Below are positions 1 to 8,723 of a stretch of DNA of 64,000 bases, piece by piece. The stretch covers positions 62,001-126,000 of the forward strand of contig NZ_JAUCBZ010000015.1 in NCBI RefSeq assembly GCF_034676545.1, read 5' to 3'. Each line of letters opens with the position of its first letter. Position 1 is the first letter of the stretch. This DNA comes from Pararhodobacter sp. (GTDB taxonomy: Bacteria; Pseudomonadota; Alphaproteobacteria; Rhodobacterales; Rhodobacteraceae). Below the pieces are notes generated by a model. That model did no database searches and was not told the origin of the DNA. It was given only the letters and a program-made list of their open reading frames with translations. The position numbers and the translations under genes were made by a program.

Positions 1-311
1 CCGAAATGCCGCTGGGCGTCACCGGCGTGACACTCCGCCATGTCACCACCGGCACAGAGCAGACCGTGCCCTGCGACGGGTTCTTCGTCGCCATCGGCCA
101 CGCGCCCGCCTCGGAACTGGTCCGGGATCAGTTGAAACTGCATTCGGGCAACTACGTCTGGGTCGAACCAGGCAGCACACGCACCTCGATCGAGGGCGTC
201 TTCGCGGCGGGCGATCTCACCGATGACAAATATCGCCAAGCCGTCACCTCGGCCGGCATGGGCTGCATGGCGGCGCTGGACGCCGAACACTGGCTGGCCG
301 CACAGGGTTAA
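1..311 (+). CDS. trxB: Thioredoxin reductase, C-terminal part (5' end outside the window)
   Basis: Only about the last 102 codons are present; the gene enters from the left edge already in frame. The visible part carries the terminal FAD-binding signature of the pyridine nucleotide-disulfide oxidoreductase class II family: an ATP/NADPH-fold strand ending in FFVAIGHAPAS, then GVFAAGDLTDDKYRQAV followed by a helix starting TSAGMGC. This block contacts the FAD and is typical of thioredoxin reductase, which uses NADPH to reduce thioredoxin in the cytoplasm. The CxxC redox pair would lie upstream and cannot be checked, so a TrxB-like ferredoxin-NADP reductase remains possible, but the ending closely resembles TrxB. 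Confidence 0.85.
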   Translation, partial: EMPLGVTGVTLRHVTTGTEQTVPCDGFFVAIGHAPASELVRDQLKLHSGNYVWVEPGSTRTSIEGVFAAGDLTDDKYRQAVTSAGMGCMAALDAEHWLAAQG

Positions 312-655
312 CGCGACGCGCGGTCACCGCAAACGCCGGCGGCAAGACCTCGCGCCCGCCCCTCTGTCTGACCACATCATCTTGCCAAAAAATACTCTGG
401 GGGTGAGGGCCGCAGGCCCGAGGGGGCAACGCCCCCTTCTCCGCGCGCCGATCATCATGCGCCACCGACACCCCAGGATCGCACGACACATCGGCGTCAA
501 CTCGCCTAACACGCGACTATGGGCTGGAAAAACAGGCGGCAATGGCCCATAATCCGGCTGCTTTAAATCGGAACCCTTTGCGACACGGTCATTTGCCGGA
601 CAAGCGTCCGTCACGATGCATCGATACCTGTCGAATGTATTTCAAATAGGCCATT
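312..655. other. Intergenic region with GC-rich repeat hairpins and the leader of the capD-like gene
   Basis: No convincing gene is visible in this 344-base stretch; the short open frames on both strands overlap each other and look like high-GC shadows. It contains a Rhodobacterales-type repeat (annotated separately) directly downstream of trxB. Nearer the downstream gene the sequence becomes more AT-rich and contains an 11-base palindrome TATTTCAAATA at 638-648, a few bases before the start codon at 656. A promoter for the polysaccharide gene probably lies here, but no clear -35/-10 pair can be named. Confidence 0.5.
373..438. repeat. Rhodobacterales-style intergenic repeat with two GC-rich hairpins
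   Basis: The element begins CACATCATCTTGCC followed by an A-run and AATACTC (373-397). It continues into two adjacent hairpins: GGGCC-GCA-GGCCC near 407-419 and GGGGGC-AAC-GCCCCC near 422-436. A shorter copy of the leading part occurs at 55205-55228. Elements of this form recur between genes in many Rhodobacteraceae genomes (from general knowledge). The hairpins may help end trxB transcription, but there is no clean U-run. Confidence 0.6.
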
Positions 656-2542
656 ATGCTGTCGTCTCTCACGACTCTTTCGCGCCCGGTCAAGAAAGCG
701 ATCCTGTTGGCGCTGGACGTCCTTCTGGTTCCGCTTTCCTTTGTGCTGTCCATCACCATCGCGTCGGGCAGCGTGCCAACGATGGCGTTTTTGCAAGCGG
801 ATTGGCCGGTCTTGCTCTTGCTCACCACAACTGCGGCAATCTTGTCGGTCGCATTGGGCCTGCCGCGTGTGCAACTCAAGTCCTATGAGCTTTCGGCCTT
901 GGGGCGCAGCGCCGCCCTGGGCTCTGTTCTGGCCGGGGTTCTGGCAAGTATGGTGCTGCTTGGCCAGACCGATGTCGAGGTCGGTGTGCCCGTCATTTTC
1001 GCATTGATCTACCTCGCGTTATCCGCTGCTTCACGGTTGATCTTGCTGCAGATTCTGATTTCCATTTATCGCCATGGAACGCGCGAAACCCGCATTCTGA
1101 TTTATGGTGCGGGCAAAACCGGCGTGCAGTTGGCGATGGCCTTCAAGGCAACCGAGGCGATCCGCATTGTCGGCTTCGTCGATGACAGCACGGTTTTGCA
1201 AGGCATGACGGTTGCCGGCCTCACCGTTCACCCCGCCAAGCGCATCGAGGCGCTGATTACCGCACACGCCATCGACAAGGTGCTGCTGGCGATGCCGTCG
1301 CTCAGCCTGCCACGCCAAGCCCAGATTGCGCGCCGTGTCGCCGCGATGAACGTCGAGGTGCAGACGCTCCCCTCCTTCGCGCAGCTCATCGGCGAAGAGC
1401 GCATCGTCGACAAACTGGCCGCGGTGCTGCCGACATCGGTTCTGGGTCGGGCACAGATGAAGGACAAACTGAGGGATGGCTGCACCGCCTATGCGGGCCG
1501 CGTCGTGATGATCACCGGTGCGGGTGGATCGATCGGGTCAGAGCTGTGTCGGCAGATTCTGAATTGCGAGCCCGCAAAGCTGGTGTTGCTGGAGTTGACA
1601 GAATTCGCGCTGTTCCAGATCGAACGGGAATTGCGCGCGCTGACCGAAGGGACCCGTTGTGTCATCGTCCCGATCCTGGGCTCGATCCTGGACCAGCGCC
1701 TTGTCAAGGGTGCAATCCAAAAACAGGGTGTTCAGGTGATCTTGCACGCCGCCGCCTACAAACATGTGCCGATGGTCGAACTCAACCCGGTAGCGGGCGT
1801 TCAAAACAACATATTCGGCACCCAGCAATTGGCACAAGCCGCACTCGAGGCGAATATCGAGCGTTTCGTGCTGGTCTCGACCGACAAGGCAGTGCGACCG
1901 CTGGGCGTCATGGGGGCGACCAAGCGGATGGCGGAAACCGTGATCGGCGACATGGCACGACGTTCGAAAACCACGGTATTTTCCATGGTGCGGTTCGGCA
2001 ATGTCCTTGGGTCTTCGGGGTCGGTCGTGCCGATCTTCGAAGAACAAATCGCCCGCGGTGGCCCGATCACCGTGACCGATGCCGAGGTCACGCGCTATTT
2101 CATGACCGTGCAAGAGGCATGCCGCCTGGTGCTTTGGGCCGGAACCCTGTCCGAGGGCGGCGAAATCTTCGTGCTGGATATGGGCAAGCCGATCCGCATC
2201 ATCGACCTTGCCCGCCAAATCGTTGCGTACGCCGGATATACGGTGCGCAACGCCGACAACCCGGATGGCGATATCGAGATCATCACCACCGGCCTGCGCG
2301 TTGGCGAGAAGCTGCACGAAGAACTGACCATCAGCCCAAGGCTGGAGGCCACGAGCCATCCGAAACTGTCCTGCGCGCGTGAAGTCTACCTGTCGGAATT
2401 CGAGTTGGCCCGCGCGTTGCAGGCGCTCGCCACCGCGGCAGAACAAGGGGACGAGGTTCGGCTGGTCGAAGAACTGATGCGGTGGGTTCAGCGTGATCTT
2501 GAAGCCAACCTGCTCCAGGTAAACGCGCGCCTTGATCCATAA
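656..2542 (+). CDS. Membrane-anchored nucleotide-sugar epimerase/dehydratase (CapD/FlaA1/WbpM class)
   Basis: A 628-residue protein with the layout of the long SDR sugar dehydratases: about four N-terminal transmembrane helices (residues ~8-115), a CoA-binding-like Rossmann domain (~125-235) and a catalytic Rossmann domain from ~280. The NAD-binding motif TGAGGSIGSE is at ~287-296. The catalytic triad is S408, M419 and K423, the SMK variant known in the WbpM group where Met replaces the usual Tyr. Such enzymes typically act on UDP-GlcNAc as a 4,6-dehydratase (or 5-epimerase) and supply precursors for capsule, O-antigen or glycan synthesis at the inner membrane. It opens a polysaccharide locus followed by an exporter and glycosyltransferases, which fits that role. 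The ATG at 656 has a weak AGG six bases upstream. Confidence 0.9.
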   Translation: MLSSLTTLSRPVKKAILLALDVLLVPLSFVLSITIASGSVPTMAFLQADWPVLLLLTTTAAILSVALGLPRVQLKSYELSALGRSAALGSVLAGVLASMVLLGQTDVEVGVPVIFALIYLALSAASRLILLQILISIYRHGTRETRILIYGAGKTGVQLAMAFKATEAIRIVGFVDDSTVLQGMTVAGLTVHPAKRIEALITAHAIDKVLLAMPSLSLPRQAQIARRVAAMNVEVQTLPSFAQLIGEERIVDKLAAVLPTSVLGRAQMKDKLRDGCTAYAGRVVMITGAGGSIGSELCRQILNCEPAKLVLLELTEFALFQIERELRALTEGTRCVIVPILGSILDQRLVKGAIQKQGVQVILHAAAYKHVPMVELNPVAGVQNNIFGTQQLAQAALEANIERFVLVSTDKAVRPLGVMGATKRMAETVIGDMARRSKTTVFSMVRFGNVLGSSGSVVPIFEEQIARGGPITVTDAEVTRYFMTVQEACRLVLWAGTLSEGGEIFVLDMGKPIRIIDLARQIVAYAGYTVRNADNPDGDIEIITTGLRVGEKLHEELTISPRLEATSHPKLSCAREVYLSEFELARALQALATAAEQGDEVRLVEELMRWVQRDLEANLLQVNARLDP

Positions 2543-2563
2543 GGTTGGCGCGCGCCGCAGTAT

Positions 2564-5293
2564 TTACATGAATTCAAGGCTGTTGACCAACCCGTCCAGA
2601 TCGTTGAATCCGTCCAGCACGATTACCGCACCGCCGACGTCGGTGAAGTCCAGCACGATATTGCCATCGCTATCCACGGATCCGAACCGTTCGACCACCT
2701 GCGCCGATGTCAGCGTGCCATATGACGCCCACATCGCGTCATCAAGCCGCAGACGGTCGCCTTCGGCCGGGTCAAAATCCATGATCCAGCCGGTGTCGTG
2801 ATCGCCAAAGAATTCAAACACGTCTGCGCCACTCCCACCCCATAGCGCGTCGGTCCCTTGCCCGCCGCGCAACGTGTCATTCCCCGCACCACCATAGATG
2901 AAATCATCACCGCTTTCGCCGCTCAGCCAGTCATCCCCGGCGCCGCCGTTGATCAGATCATTGCCACCGCCGCCCCAGATGGCATCGGCACCCGCGTCGC
3001 CATAGATCGTATCATCGCCTACCGAGGCGCGCAGGACATCATCGCCGTCGCCGCCATAGATGACGTCATCGCCGTCGCCGCCCCAGATGGTGTCGTCGCC
3101 CGAGCCTCCGTCCAGCCAGTCATTGCCAGAGCCGCCAAACATGAGGTCGTTGCCCCCGCCCCCTTCGACATAGTCGTCACCTTTGCCTGCGCCCAACGTG
3201 TCATTGCTGACCCCGCCAAATATTGTGTCGTTGCCAGAGCCGCCGAAGATATGATCACTGCCAGAGCCGCCCATGGCCCAGTCGTCGCCGTCCGCCAGGC
3301 CGATCCGGTTGGTGCCGCCGCCTCCGTAGACAACATCGTCACCCGCGCCGGCCCAAAGCTGATCGTTGCCGGCGCCCCCGAAGATGGTGTCATTCCCGTT
3401 GCCACCCATGATCAGGTCGTTGCCGCCCTCGCCATAGATGTAGTCATTGCCACCGCCACCGTATATGACGTCTTTTCCACCGCCCCCGTAAACGGTGTCG
3501 GCGCCGTCTCCGGCCATGATCTTGTCACTGCCGGCGCCGCCTTCGATCCAATCATGCCCGTCGCCGCCATAGATCTCGTCGTTGCCACGAAACCCCTTGA
3601 GCGTATCGTCGCCGTCCGAGCCACGCAGAATGTTGCGGTACTGGTTTCCGCTATAGGTCTGCCCCGGCGTCAAATTGGTTGGTCCCGCGCCCTCACGAGG
3701 GTTCAGGTCCAACCCGTGGGGGCCGGGCTCTGGTGGCCTCGGCCCCGGTCTGTCATAGCCGTCCGGATCGGGGTCTGGGCCCGGATCTGGATCGGGGTCT
3801 GGGTCTGGGTCTGGGTCTGGGTCTGGGTCTGGTGCCACATCATCGGGCGGATAAAAATCAAAGTGATCCCCCCCTGCAAGACCATCTGGAAACACGTCGG
3901 ATGGGCGCAGCGGCTGTCCGTCGGCCGAGTTAATGGTGATCGTATGTCCCCGATACTCAAGGCGCGCGCCCGTTGCCGTTGTCGTGAAGGTCAGTTGCGC
4001 CAGGTCCCGCAACATGGGCAAATCCGACAGGTCCAACCGGTCGCCGCCGCGTTCAAAATCGGTGATTGTGCTGGTGCCGCTGCCGTCGCCAATGACAAAG
4101 GTATCCGCGCCGGAACCACCGGTCAGTGTGGTGCGGTCATCCCCCGCCACCAGCACATCATCTCCGGCACCCCCGGTCAGGCGGTCGCCTTGCCCGACGG
4201 CGATCAGGATGTCGTCACCGCTGCCGCCGACCAAGGTTTCCTGAGCTGTGGTGCCAAGTTGCAAATCCCCCAACCGCGAGAGGTCCAGCGTGAAATGCGT
4301 GAGGCCCGCATCGTTTTGCGAGCCGACAAAGACGTGCAGTTGATCGCCATCGACCACAACCTCGATCGCGGTCACGGTGTGCATTGACGTCGATCCGGTA
4401 TCCGCGATGGTCTGCAGATGGATCAGCGATCCATCGGGCAGCAGCAGAAACAACGACACACCATTATCCGCGCCTCCGGCCACGACGAATGTATGGTCGC
4501 CCGATTGCGCAATGGCCACATCCTGCACGCCTTCGAACCGCGTTGTACCGTTGTCGAGAACATGATCCGTTGGCACGAACCGACCGTCCTCTGTGACCCG
4601 CAACACCGAGAGCGACGAGGTTCCCGCCGAGGCCACGACAACAAAGTTCTGGCCGTTGATCTCGACCACATCCATCGCCGTTGGCGCGTCGATCCCCAGC
4701 CCTTGCAGCGCCCCCATCACGCCGGTTTCGGTCATTTCCCCGGTCTGTTGATTGACCCGGAACGCGGTGATTTCATTGTCAAGTTCACTGGCGGTCAGGA
4801 CATAGACCTGCCCATTGATCGTGACACTGACCAGATCGACAACTTGCGAGCAATCAAAGCCGGTCGGGAACAGGCTTGGCGCCTGATCGGCCAGCAGGAC
4901 CATGGCTTCGGTCATGGTCAGGTTGCCACCATCGACCATCGCCTGCACTTGTGCCCAATTGATTTGCGAACCGTCGGTCAACCCCTGTGCGTTCACACCA
5001 TAGCCGAACAGCCCCTGCGCCGTGTCCCCGACATACAAGACAACGCCCGAGTCGGTCTCGGCGAACACCAGCCGATCACTGGCCGACAGGGTCAGGTTGG
5101 GCGGAAAGATCACGGTCGTTGTCATCGTGGCATTGCCATTTGCATCCAACTGATAGGCCGCCAACCCACCGTTGCGACCCGTGCTGGAAAACACATGCAC
5201 CACACCATCGATAACCGTGACAGCGATATCCTTGATGCCCCGGTCCAAGAGCGACTCGCCAGTGTCAATTGTTTCACGCAGTTGCAAACGCAT
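2564..5293 (-). CDS. Large RTX-type calcium-binding protein with N-terminal beta-propeller-like region
   Basis: A 909-residue acidic protein without a signal peptide, as expected for type I secretion. Residues ~1-345 are repeated beta-rich units (blocks such as QVYVLTASE and FVVVASAGT) suggesting a beta-propeller. A short block of GGxGxD nonapeptides follows at ~348-398 with a serralysin-like segment to ~470. A low-complexity (Asp-Pro)n linker occupies ~486-507. The main RTX block, more than 20 GGxGxDxux repeats, runs from ~551 to ~818. The end resembles the C-terminal M10/serralysin secretion region. RTX repeats bind calcium and fold outside the cell. The gene is convergent with the upstream capD-like gene (21 bases apart) and divergent from the GT2 gene. 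No catalytic domain is evident and no type I exporter is in the window, so a structural surface or matrix role is inferred. Confidence 0.85.
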   Translation of the reverse strand: MRLQLRETIDTGESLLDRGIKDIAVTVIDGVVHVFSSTGRNGGLAAYQLDANGNATMTTTVIFPPNLTLSASDRLVFAETDSGVVLYVGDTAQGLFGYGVNAQGLTDGSQINWAQVQAMVDGGNLTMTEAMVLLADQAPSLFPTGFDCSQVVDLVSVTINGQVYVLTASELDNEITAFRVNQQTGEMTETGVMGALQGLGIDAPTAMDVVEINGQNFVVVASAGTSSLSVLRVTEDGRFVPTDHVLDNGTTRFEGVQDVAIAQSGDHTFVVAGGADNGVSLFLLLPDGSLIHLQTIADTGSTSMHTVTAIEVVVDGDQLHVFVGSQNDAGLTHFTLDLSRLGDLQLGTTAQETLVGGSGDDILIAVGQGDRLTGGAGDDVLVAGDDRTTLTGGSGADTFVIGDGSGTSTITDFERGGDRLDLSDLPMLRDLAQLTFTTTATGARLEYRGHTITINSADGQPLRPSDVFPDGLAGGDHFDFYPPDDVAPDPDPDPDPDPDPDPDPGPDPDPDGYDRPGPRPPEPGPHGLDLNPREGAGPTNLTPGQTYSGNQYRNILRGSDGDDTLKGFRGNDEIYGGDGHDWIEGGAGSDKIMAGDGADTVYGGGGKDVIYGGGGNDYIYGEGGNDLIMGGNGNDTIFGGAGNDQLWAGAGDDVVYGGGGTNRIGLADGDDWAMGGSGSDHIFGGSGNDTIFGGVSNDTLGAGKGDDYVEGGGGNDLMFGGSGNDWLDGGSGDDTIWGGDGDDVIYGGDGDDVLRASVGDDTIYGDAGADAIWGGGGNDLINGGAGDDWLSGESGDDFIYGGAGNDTLRGGQGTDALWGGSGADVFEFFGDHDTGWIMDFDPAEGDRLRLDDAMWASYGTLTSAQVVERFGSVDSDGNIVLDFTDVGGAVIVLDGFNDLDGLVNSLEFM

Positions 5294-5500
5294 ACCAGCC
5301 TCCTGTTCGCCTGCGTTTACACTCGCTGTCGGTGGTGGCCGATCGGGGGGTCAAAACATGGCGAAAACGCGGCTTTCACCTTGCATTTGATCTGCATTTT
5401 CACGGCCCACACGGCCCGACCCGCCACCAGACGCAGGGTCTCAGGGTTTGACAGCGCCGCAAGAACATGGCCTAGCAAGGCAGATCGAACGAGGCGCGAC

Positions 5501-6499
5501 ATGACCCTGACCGACACACAGATCACCCGGGAACGTCTGGTTGCCGCGGTGGTGACACATCAACGGCTGCCACAGTTGCAGACCACGGTGCGCGCGCTGC
5601 TGGCCCAGCCCGGTGCCGATCTGGCCGCGGTGCTGGTGGTCGACAACGCCTCGACCGATGGCACCGCCGATTGGCTGGCGCAACAGCAAGACCCGCGGCT
5701 GGTGGTTGTGCACAGTGCCGACAACCTTGGCGGGGCGGGCGGTTTTGCGCTGGGGATGCGGCACGCGATGGAAACCCTGTCGCCCGATTGGATCGTCGTC
5801 ATGGATGACGATGCGCGCCCGGAACCGGGGGCCTTTGCCGCGTTTCACGCCTTGGATATGACCGGCTATGACGGATTTGCCGCCGCGGTGCGCCACCCGG
5901 ACGGCACGATCTGCGAGATGAACCGGCCAACCTACAATCCATTCTGGCACAAGAAAGTGCTGGCCCGGACCCTGTTGGGCGGCGGCCGGGGGGCGTTCCA
6001 TCTTGGCCCCAAGGAGTTCGCGACACCCGGCTTGCGCGCGGTCGACGGGGCGTCCTTCGTCGGCTTTTTCGTGCGCGCCCGCACCATCAACCAGCGCGGC
6101 TATCCAGACCCGCGGTTGTTTCTCTATGGCGACGACGCGATCTATACCATGAGCCTGACCCGCGCCGGGCACCGCATCGGGTTTGATCCCTCGGTCCGCT
6201 TCGAGCATGACAGCTCAACCTATTCCGTCGCCGACCCGCGCATCCGTCCGCTGTGGAAGGTCTATTATTACCACCGCAACCTGCTGATCCTGTACCGCAT
6301 CGCCACCGGGATCTTCTTTGTCCCGGTGCTGTTGCTGTATGTGCCCAGATGGCTGCTGAAGCTGCGCCACTACCCCGGCGAGCGTCGCCGTTTCCTGCGT
6401 CTGTTCGCACTGGCACTGCGCGACGGATTGCTCGGGCGGACAACAACGCCGCACGCCGCCGTGCTGGCCATCGTGCAGGACGCCACCGTTAGCGAATAA
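5501..6499 (+). CDS. Glycosyltransferase family 2 (GlfT2/rhamnosyltransferase-like)
   Basis: A 332-residue GT-A fold glycosyltransferase. The N-terminal strand LVAAVVTHQR leads into the donor-binding site, with VVDNASTDGT at ~residues 44-53 and the metal-binding motif VVMDDDARPEPGAF near residue 101. The arrangement resembles galactofuranosyl and rhamnosyl transferases. A C-terminal hydrophobic stretch (IFFVPVLLLYVPRWLL) suggests membrane association. The open frame extends far upstream antisense to the RTX gene, but the ATG at 5501 is chosen because homology starts there. It converges with kpsM, overlapping by 11 bases. It probably adds a sugar to the capsule or exopolysaccharide made by this locus; the donor and linkage cannot be read from the sequence. 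Confidence 0.85.
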   Translation: MTLTDTQITRERLVAAVVTHQRLPQLQTTVRALLAQPGADLAAVLVVDNASTDGTADWLAQQQDPRLVVVHSADNLGGAGGFALGMRHAMETLSPDWIVVMDDDARPEPGAFAAFHALDMTGYDGFAAAVRHPDGTICEMNRPTYNPFWHKKVLARTLLGGGRGAFHLGPKEFATPGLRAVDGASFVGFFVRARTINQRGYPDPRLFLYGDDAIYTMSLTRAGHRIGFDPSVRFEHDSSTYSVADPRIRPLWKVYYYHRNLLILYRIATGIFFVPVLLLYVPRWLLKLRHYPGERRRFLRLFALALRDGLLGRTTTPHAAVLAIVQDATVSE

Positions 6500-7304
6500 G
6501 CAGCTCTCGGTTGTGACGCCGCAACAGAACAAGCCCCAAGACCATTGGCACCATGCTGCAGATCAGCACGAAGGTCACGGACACATATTGCGGTTCATAC
6601 ACGGAATAAAACCCGGCGCGCATCATCCCGACGGTGTGCACCAGCGGGTTGTACCACAGGATATCTTGCGCAAATTGCGGCATGTCATCGAACAAAATGA
6701 GGATGCCCGACACCAACATCAGCGGTCCGGTCAGGATTTGCCACAGGTTTCCGTAGACGTCGAACCGTTCCATCATGAAGGCGTTGAAAACACCGAATCC
6801 AAAAGCCATCAAGGCGGTCAACGCAACCGCGCTCAGGATCATGTTCCAATCCAGGATCAAACTGACCCCTTCGATCCAGATATCGCCGGCCAGAATGATG
6901 ATCGTCACGATGATCGTGACCAGAAGATTCAAGAGGAATCGCGCCAGCACCGCGTCGATCCAGGTCACGCCCGGATAGGAAAGCAGCGCGCGCGAATAGC
7001 TCAGTGAGCTTCCAACCATGCGCGCCGGCACAACGAACAACTGAAGAATCATCATGCCGGTGGCCTTGAACAGGATAAAGCTGACCCCCAGCGAGGGCAC
7101 CCGCGCCAGCACCGCGAACGCCATCGCCATCAACACGATCATGGCCAGGGGTTGCAGGATTGCCCAGATATAGCCGCCGGGCTGGCGGCCAAACCGGGTG
7201 CTCATCTCACGCAGCATGAGCGCCGCAATCGTCCGAGAGGCCGGAAAACTGCGCGTCATGGCATAAGGCCGCGCACCATTCGGCGCAAAAGCGTCGGCGT
7301 CCAT
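6489..7304 (-). CDS. kpsM: ABC-2 type capsule polysaccharide export permease (KpsM family)
   Basis: A 271-residue inner-membrane protein with about six transmembrane helices, matching the KpsM/Wzm permease family in length. The N-terminal block holds the typical LMLREMSTRFGRQPGGYIW segment before the first helix, and the family-type WYNPLVHTVGMMR motif is near residue 219. With KpsT it forms the ATP-driven exporter that moves finished capsular polysaccharide across the inner membrane. It is divergent from kpsE, with an ~85-base gap that must carry both promoters; in most loci kpsM, kpsE and kpsT point the same way. AAGGAA lies about 11 bases before the ATG. Confidence 0.88.
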   Translation of the reverse strand: MDADAFAPNGARPYAMTRSFPASRTIAALMLREMSTRFGRQPGGYIWAILQPLAMIVLMAMAFAVLARVPSLGVSFILFKATGMMILQLFVVPARMVGSSLSYSRALLSYPGVTWIDAVLARFLLNLLVTIIVTIIILAGDIWIEGVSLILDWNMILSAVALTALMAFGFGVFNAFMMERFDVYGNLWQILTGPLMLVSGILILFDDMPQFAQDILWYNPLVHTVGMMRAGFYSVYEPQYVSVTFVLICSMVPMVLGLVLLRRHNRELLIR

Positions 7305-7389
7305 CAGCGATGATTCCTTTTTCTGGTCTTTGCAGCGGCGAATATGTAGAAAACCACCTGATCACGCAAATAATCCTTTGGAGAGCCGT

Positions 7390-8688
7390 GTGGATGATGC
7401 CCAACTAGACGCCGCTCAAAAGAAAAAGCGACGCGCCGCACGATTGAAGGCGGAAGCAGAACTGCAATCGCTGCAGGCCAGGGGACAGGACCAAATGCAA
7501 CCAGTGGCGCGACCGGCGCAACAAAAGCAGCCCAATCGGCCGGCCCCGTCGCCTGTCCGCCCGCCGGCACGGCCCGCACGGATCAAACCCCGGCATCGCC
7601 GCCTGCGGCTGGGTTTTGTCGTGTTCGTGATGCTGCCGATACTGGTCGTCACGATCTATCTTTATGCTTTTGCCAGCGATCGCTATGCGTCGAATACCGG
7701 CTTCACGGTCCGCAGTGAGGAAACCAGCTCTGCGACAGAGCTTGCGGGGGGGCTTTCCGCGTTGGTGGGCGGCAGCAGCTCGTCAAATGCGAATGTGCTT
7801 TACGCCTATATTCAAAGTCAGGATATGGTCGAGCGCGTGCAAGCCCAACTGGATATCCGCGCCCATTTCTCGGAAAACTGGGCGACTGACCCGGTCTATT
7901 CGATTTGGCCCGACGCCACGATCGAGGACCTGTTGTGGTTCTGGGGTCGGATCATGCGCATTTCCTTCGATTCCGGGACCGGGTTGATGGACGTGCAAAT
8001 CCGGGCGAATTCGGCGCAATTCGCCCAGGATATCGCCCGCACCGTCGTCCGCGAGAGCGAACGCATGATCAACGACTTGAACGCTCAGGCGCGCACGGAC
8101 AGCATGGCGATGGCCAATGCCGATCTGGACGCCGCCCTCGAGCGTCTGCGCAGCGCCCGCGAGGAACTGGCAGCCTTTCGGGCACGCACCCAGATTGTTG
8201 ACCCGCAGGCCGATATTCAAGGGCGGATGGGCGTGATCAACAACCTGCAACAGCAGTTGGCGCAGGCCCTCGTGGACCATGACCTGCTGTTGCAAACCAC
8301 CGCCGAGACCGACCCGCGCGTGCGGCAAGCGGAACGCCGGATCGAGGTGATCCAGGAACGCATCAGTTCGGAGCGTCTGAATTTTGCCACGCAGGATGTC
8401 ACGGTGTTCGACACCGATTATCCGCGCCTGATCGCCCAGTTCGAAAGCCTGATGGTCAACCAGGAATTTGCCGAACGCACCTATACGGCGTCGCTGACCG
8501 CGCTTGACGCCGCGCGCTCCAATATCCAGCGCCAAAGCCTCTATGTCGCAACCTATATCCGCCCGACTCTGGCACAGAGCGCCGAATTTCCGCAGCGGAA
8601 ATTGACCATAATATTATGTGCCATCTTCTTGATCCTGATCTGGGCCGCCATCACGTTGATATACTACAGCCTACGCGATAGAGGCTGA
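7390..8688 (+). CDS. kpsE: Capsule polysaccharide export inner-membrane protein (KpsE/Wzz-like co-polymerase family)
   Basis: A 432-residue protein. The cytoplasmic N-terminus is basic and Gln/Pro-rich (~1-70). It is followed by a transmembrane helix (~72-94, FVVFVMLPILVVTIYLYAF), a large periplasmic part with long coiled coils (~190-370) and a second transmembrane helix near the C-terminus (~404-425). This is the classic polysaccharide co-polymerase/KpsE layout, linking the inner-membrane KpsMT exporter to the outer-membrane channel. The GTG at 7390 is preferred because GGAG lies seven bases upstream; a TTG at 7330 would add 20 residues without a ribosome-binding site. kpsT follows 35 bases downstream. 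No KpsD/Wza-type outer-membrane protein is seen in the window. Confidence 0.85.
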   Translation: MDDAQLDAAQKKKRRAARLKAEAELQSLQARGQDQMQPVARPAQQKQPNRPAPSPVRPPARPARIKPRHRRLRLGFVVFVMLPILVVTIYLYAFASDRYASNTGFTVRSEETSSATELAGGLSALVGGSSSSNANVLYAYIQSQDMVERVQAQLDIRAHFSENWATDPVYSIWPDATIEDLLWFWGRIMRISFDSGTGLMDVQIRANSAQFAQDIARTVVRESERMINDLNAQARTDSMAMANADLDAALERLRSAREELAAFRARTQIVDPQADIQGRMGVINNLQQQLAQALVDHDLLLQTTAETDPRVRQAERRIEVIQERISSERLNFATQDVTVFDTDYPRLIAQFESLMVNQEFAERTYTASLTALDAARSNIQRQSLYVATYIRPTLAQSAEFPQRKLTIILCAIFLILIWAAITLIYYSLRDRG

Positions 8689-8723
8689 CCCAAGCGCATC
8701 AGGATCGGGGCCGGGATCAGGCG

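Noticed and set aside
2840..3640. Short repeats resembling a CRISPR or minisatellite
   Set aside because: They are the nonapeptide coding repeats of the RTX protein, with no constant repeat-spacer pattern.
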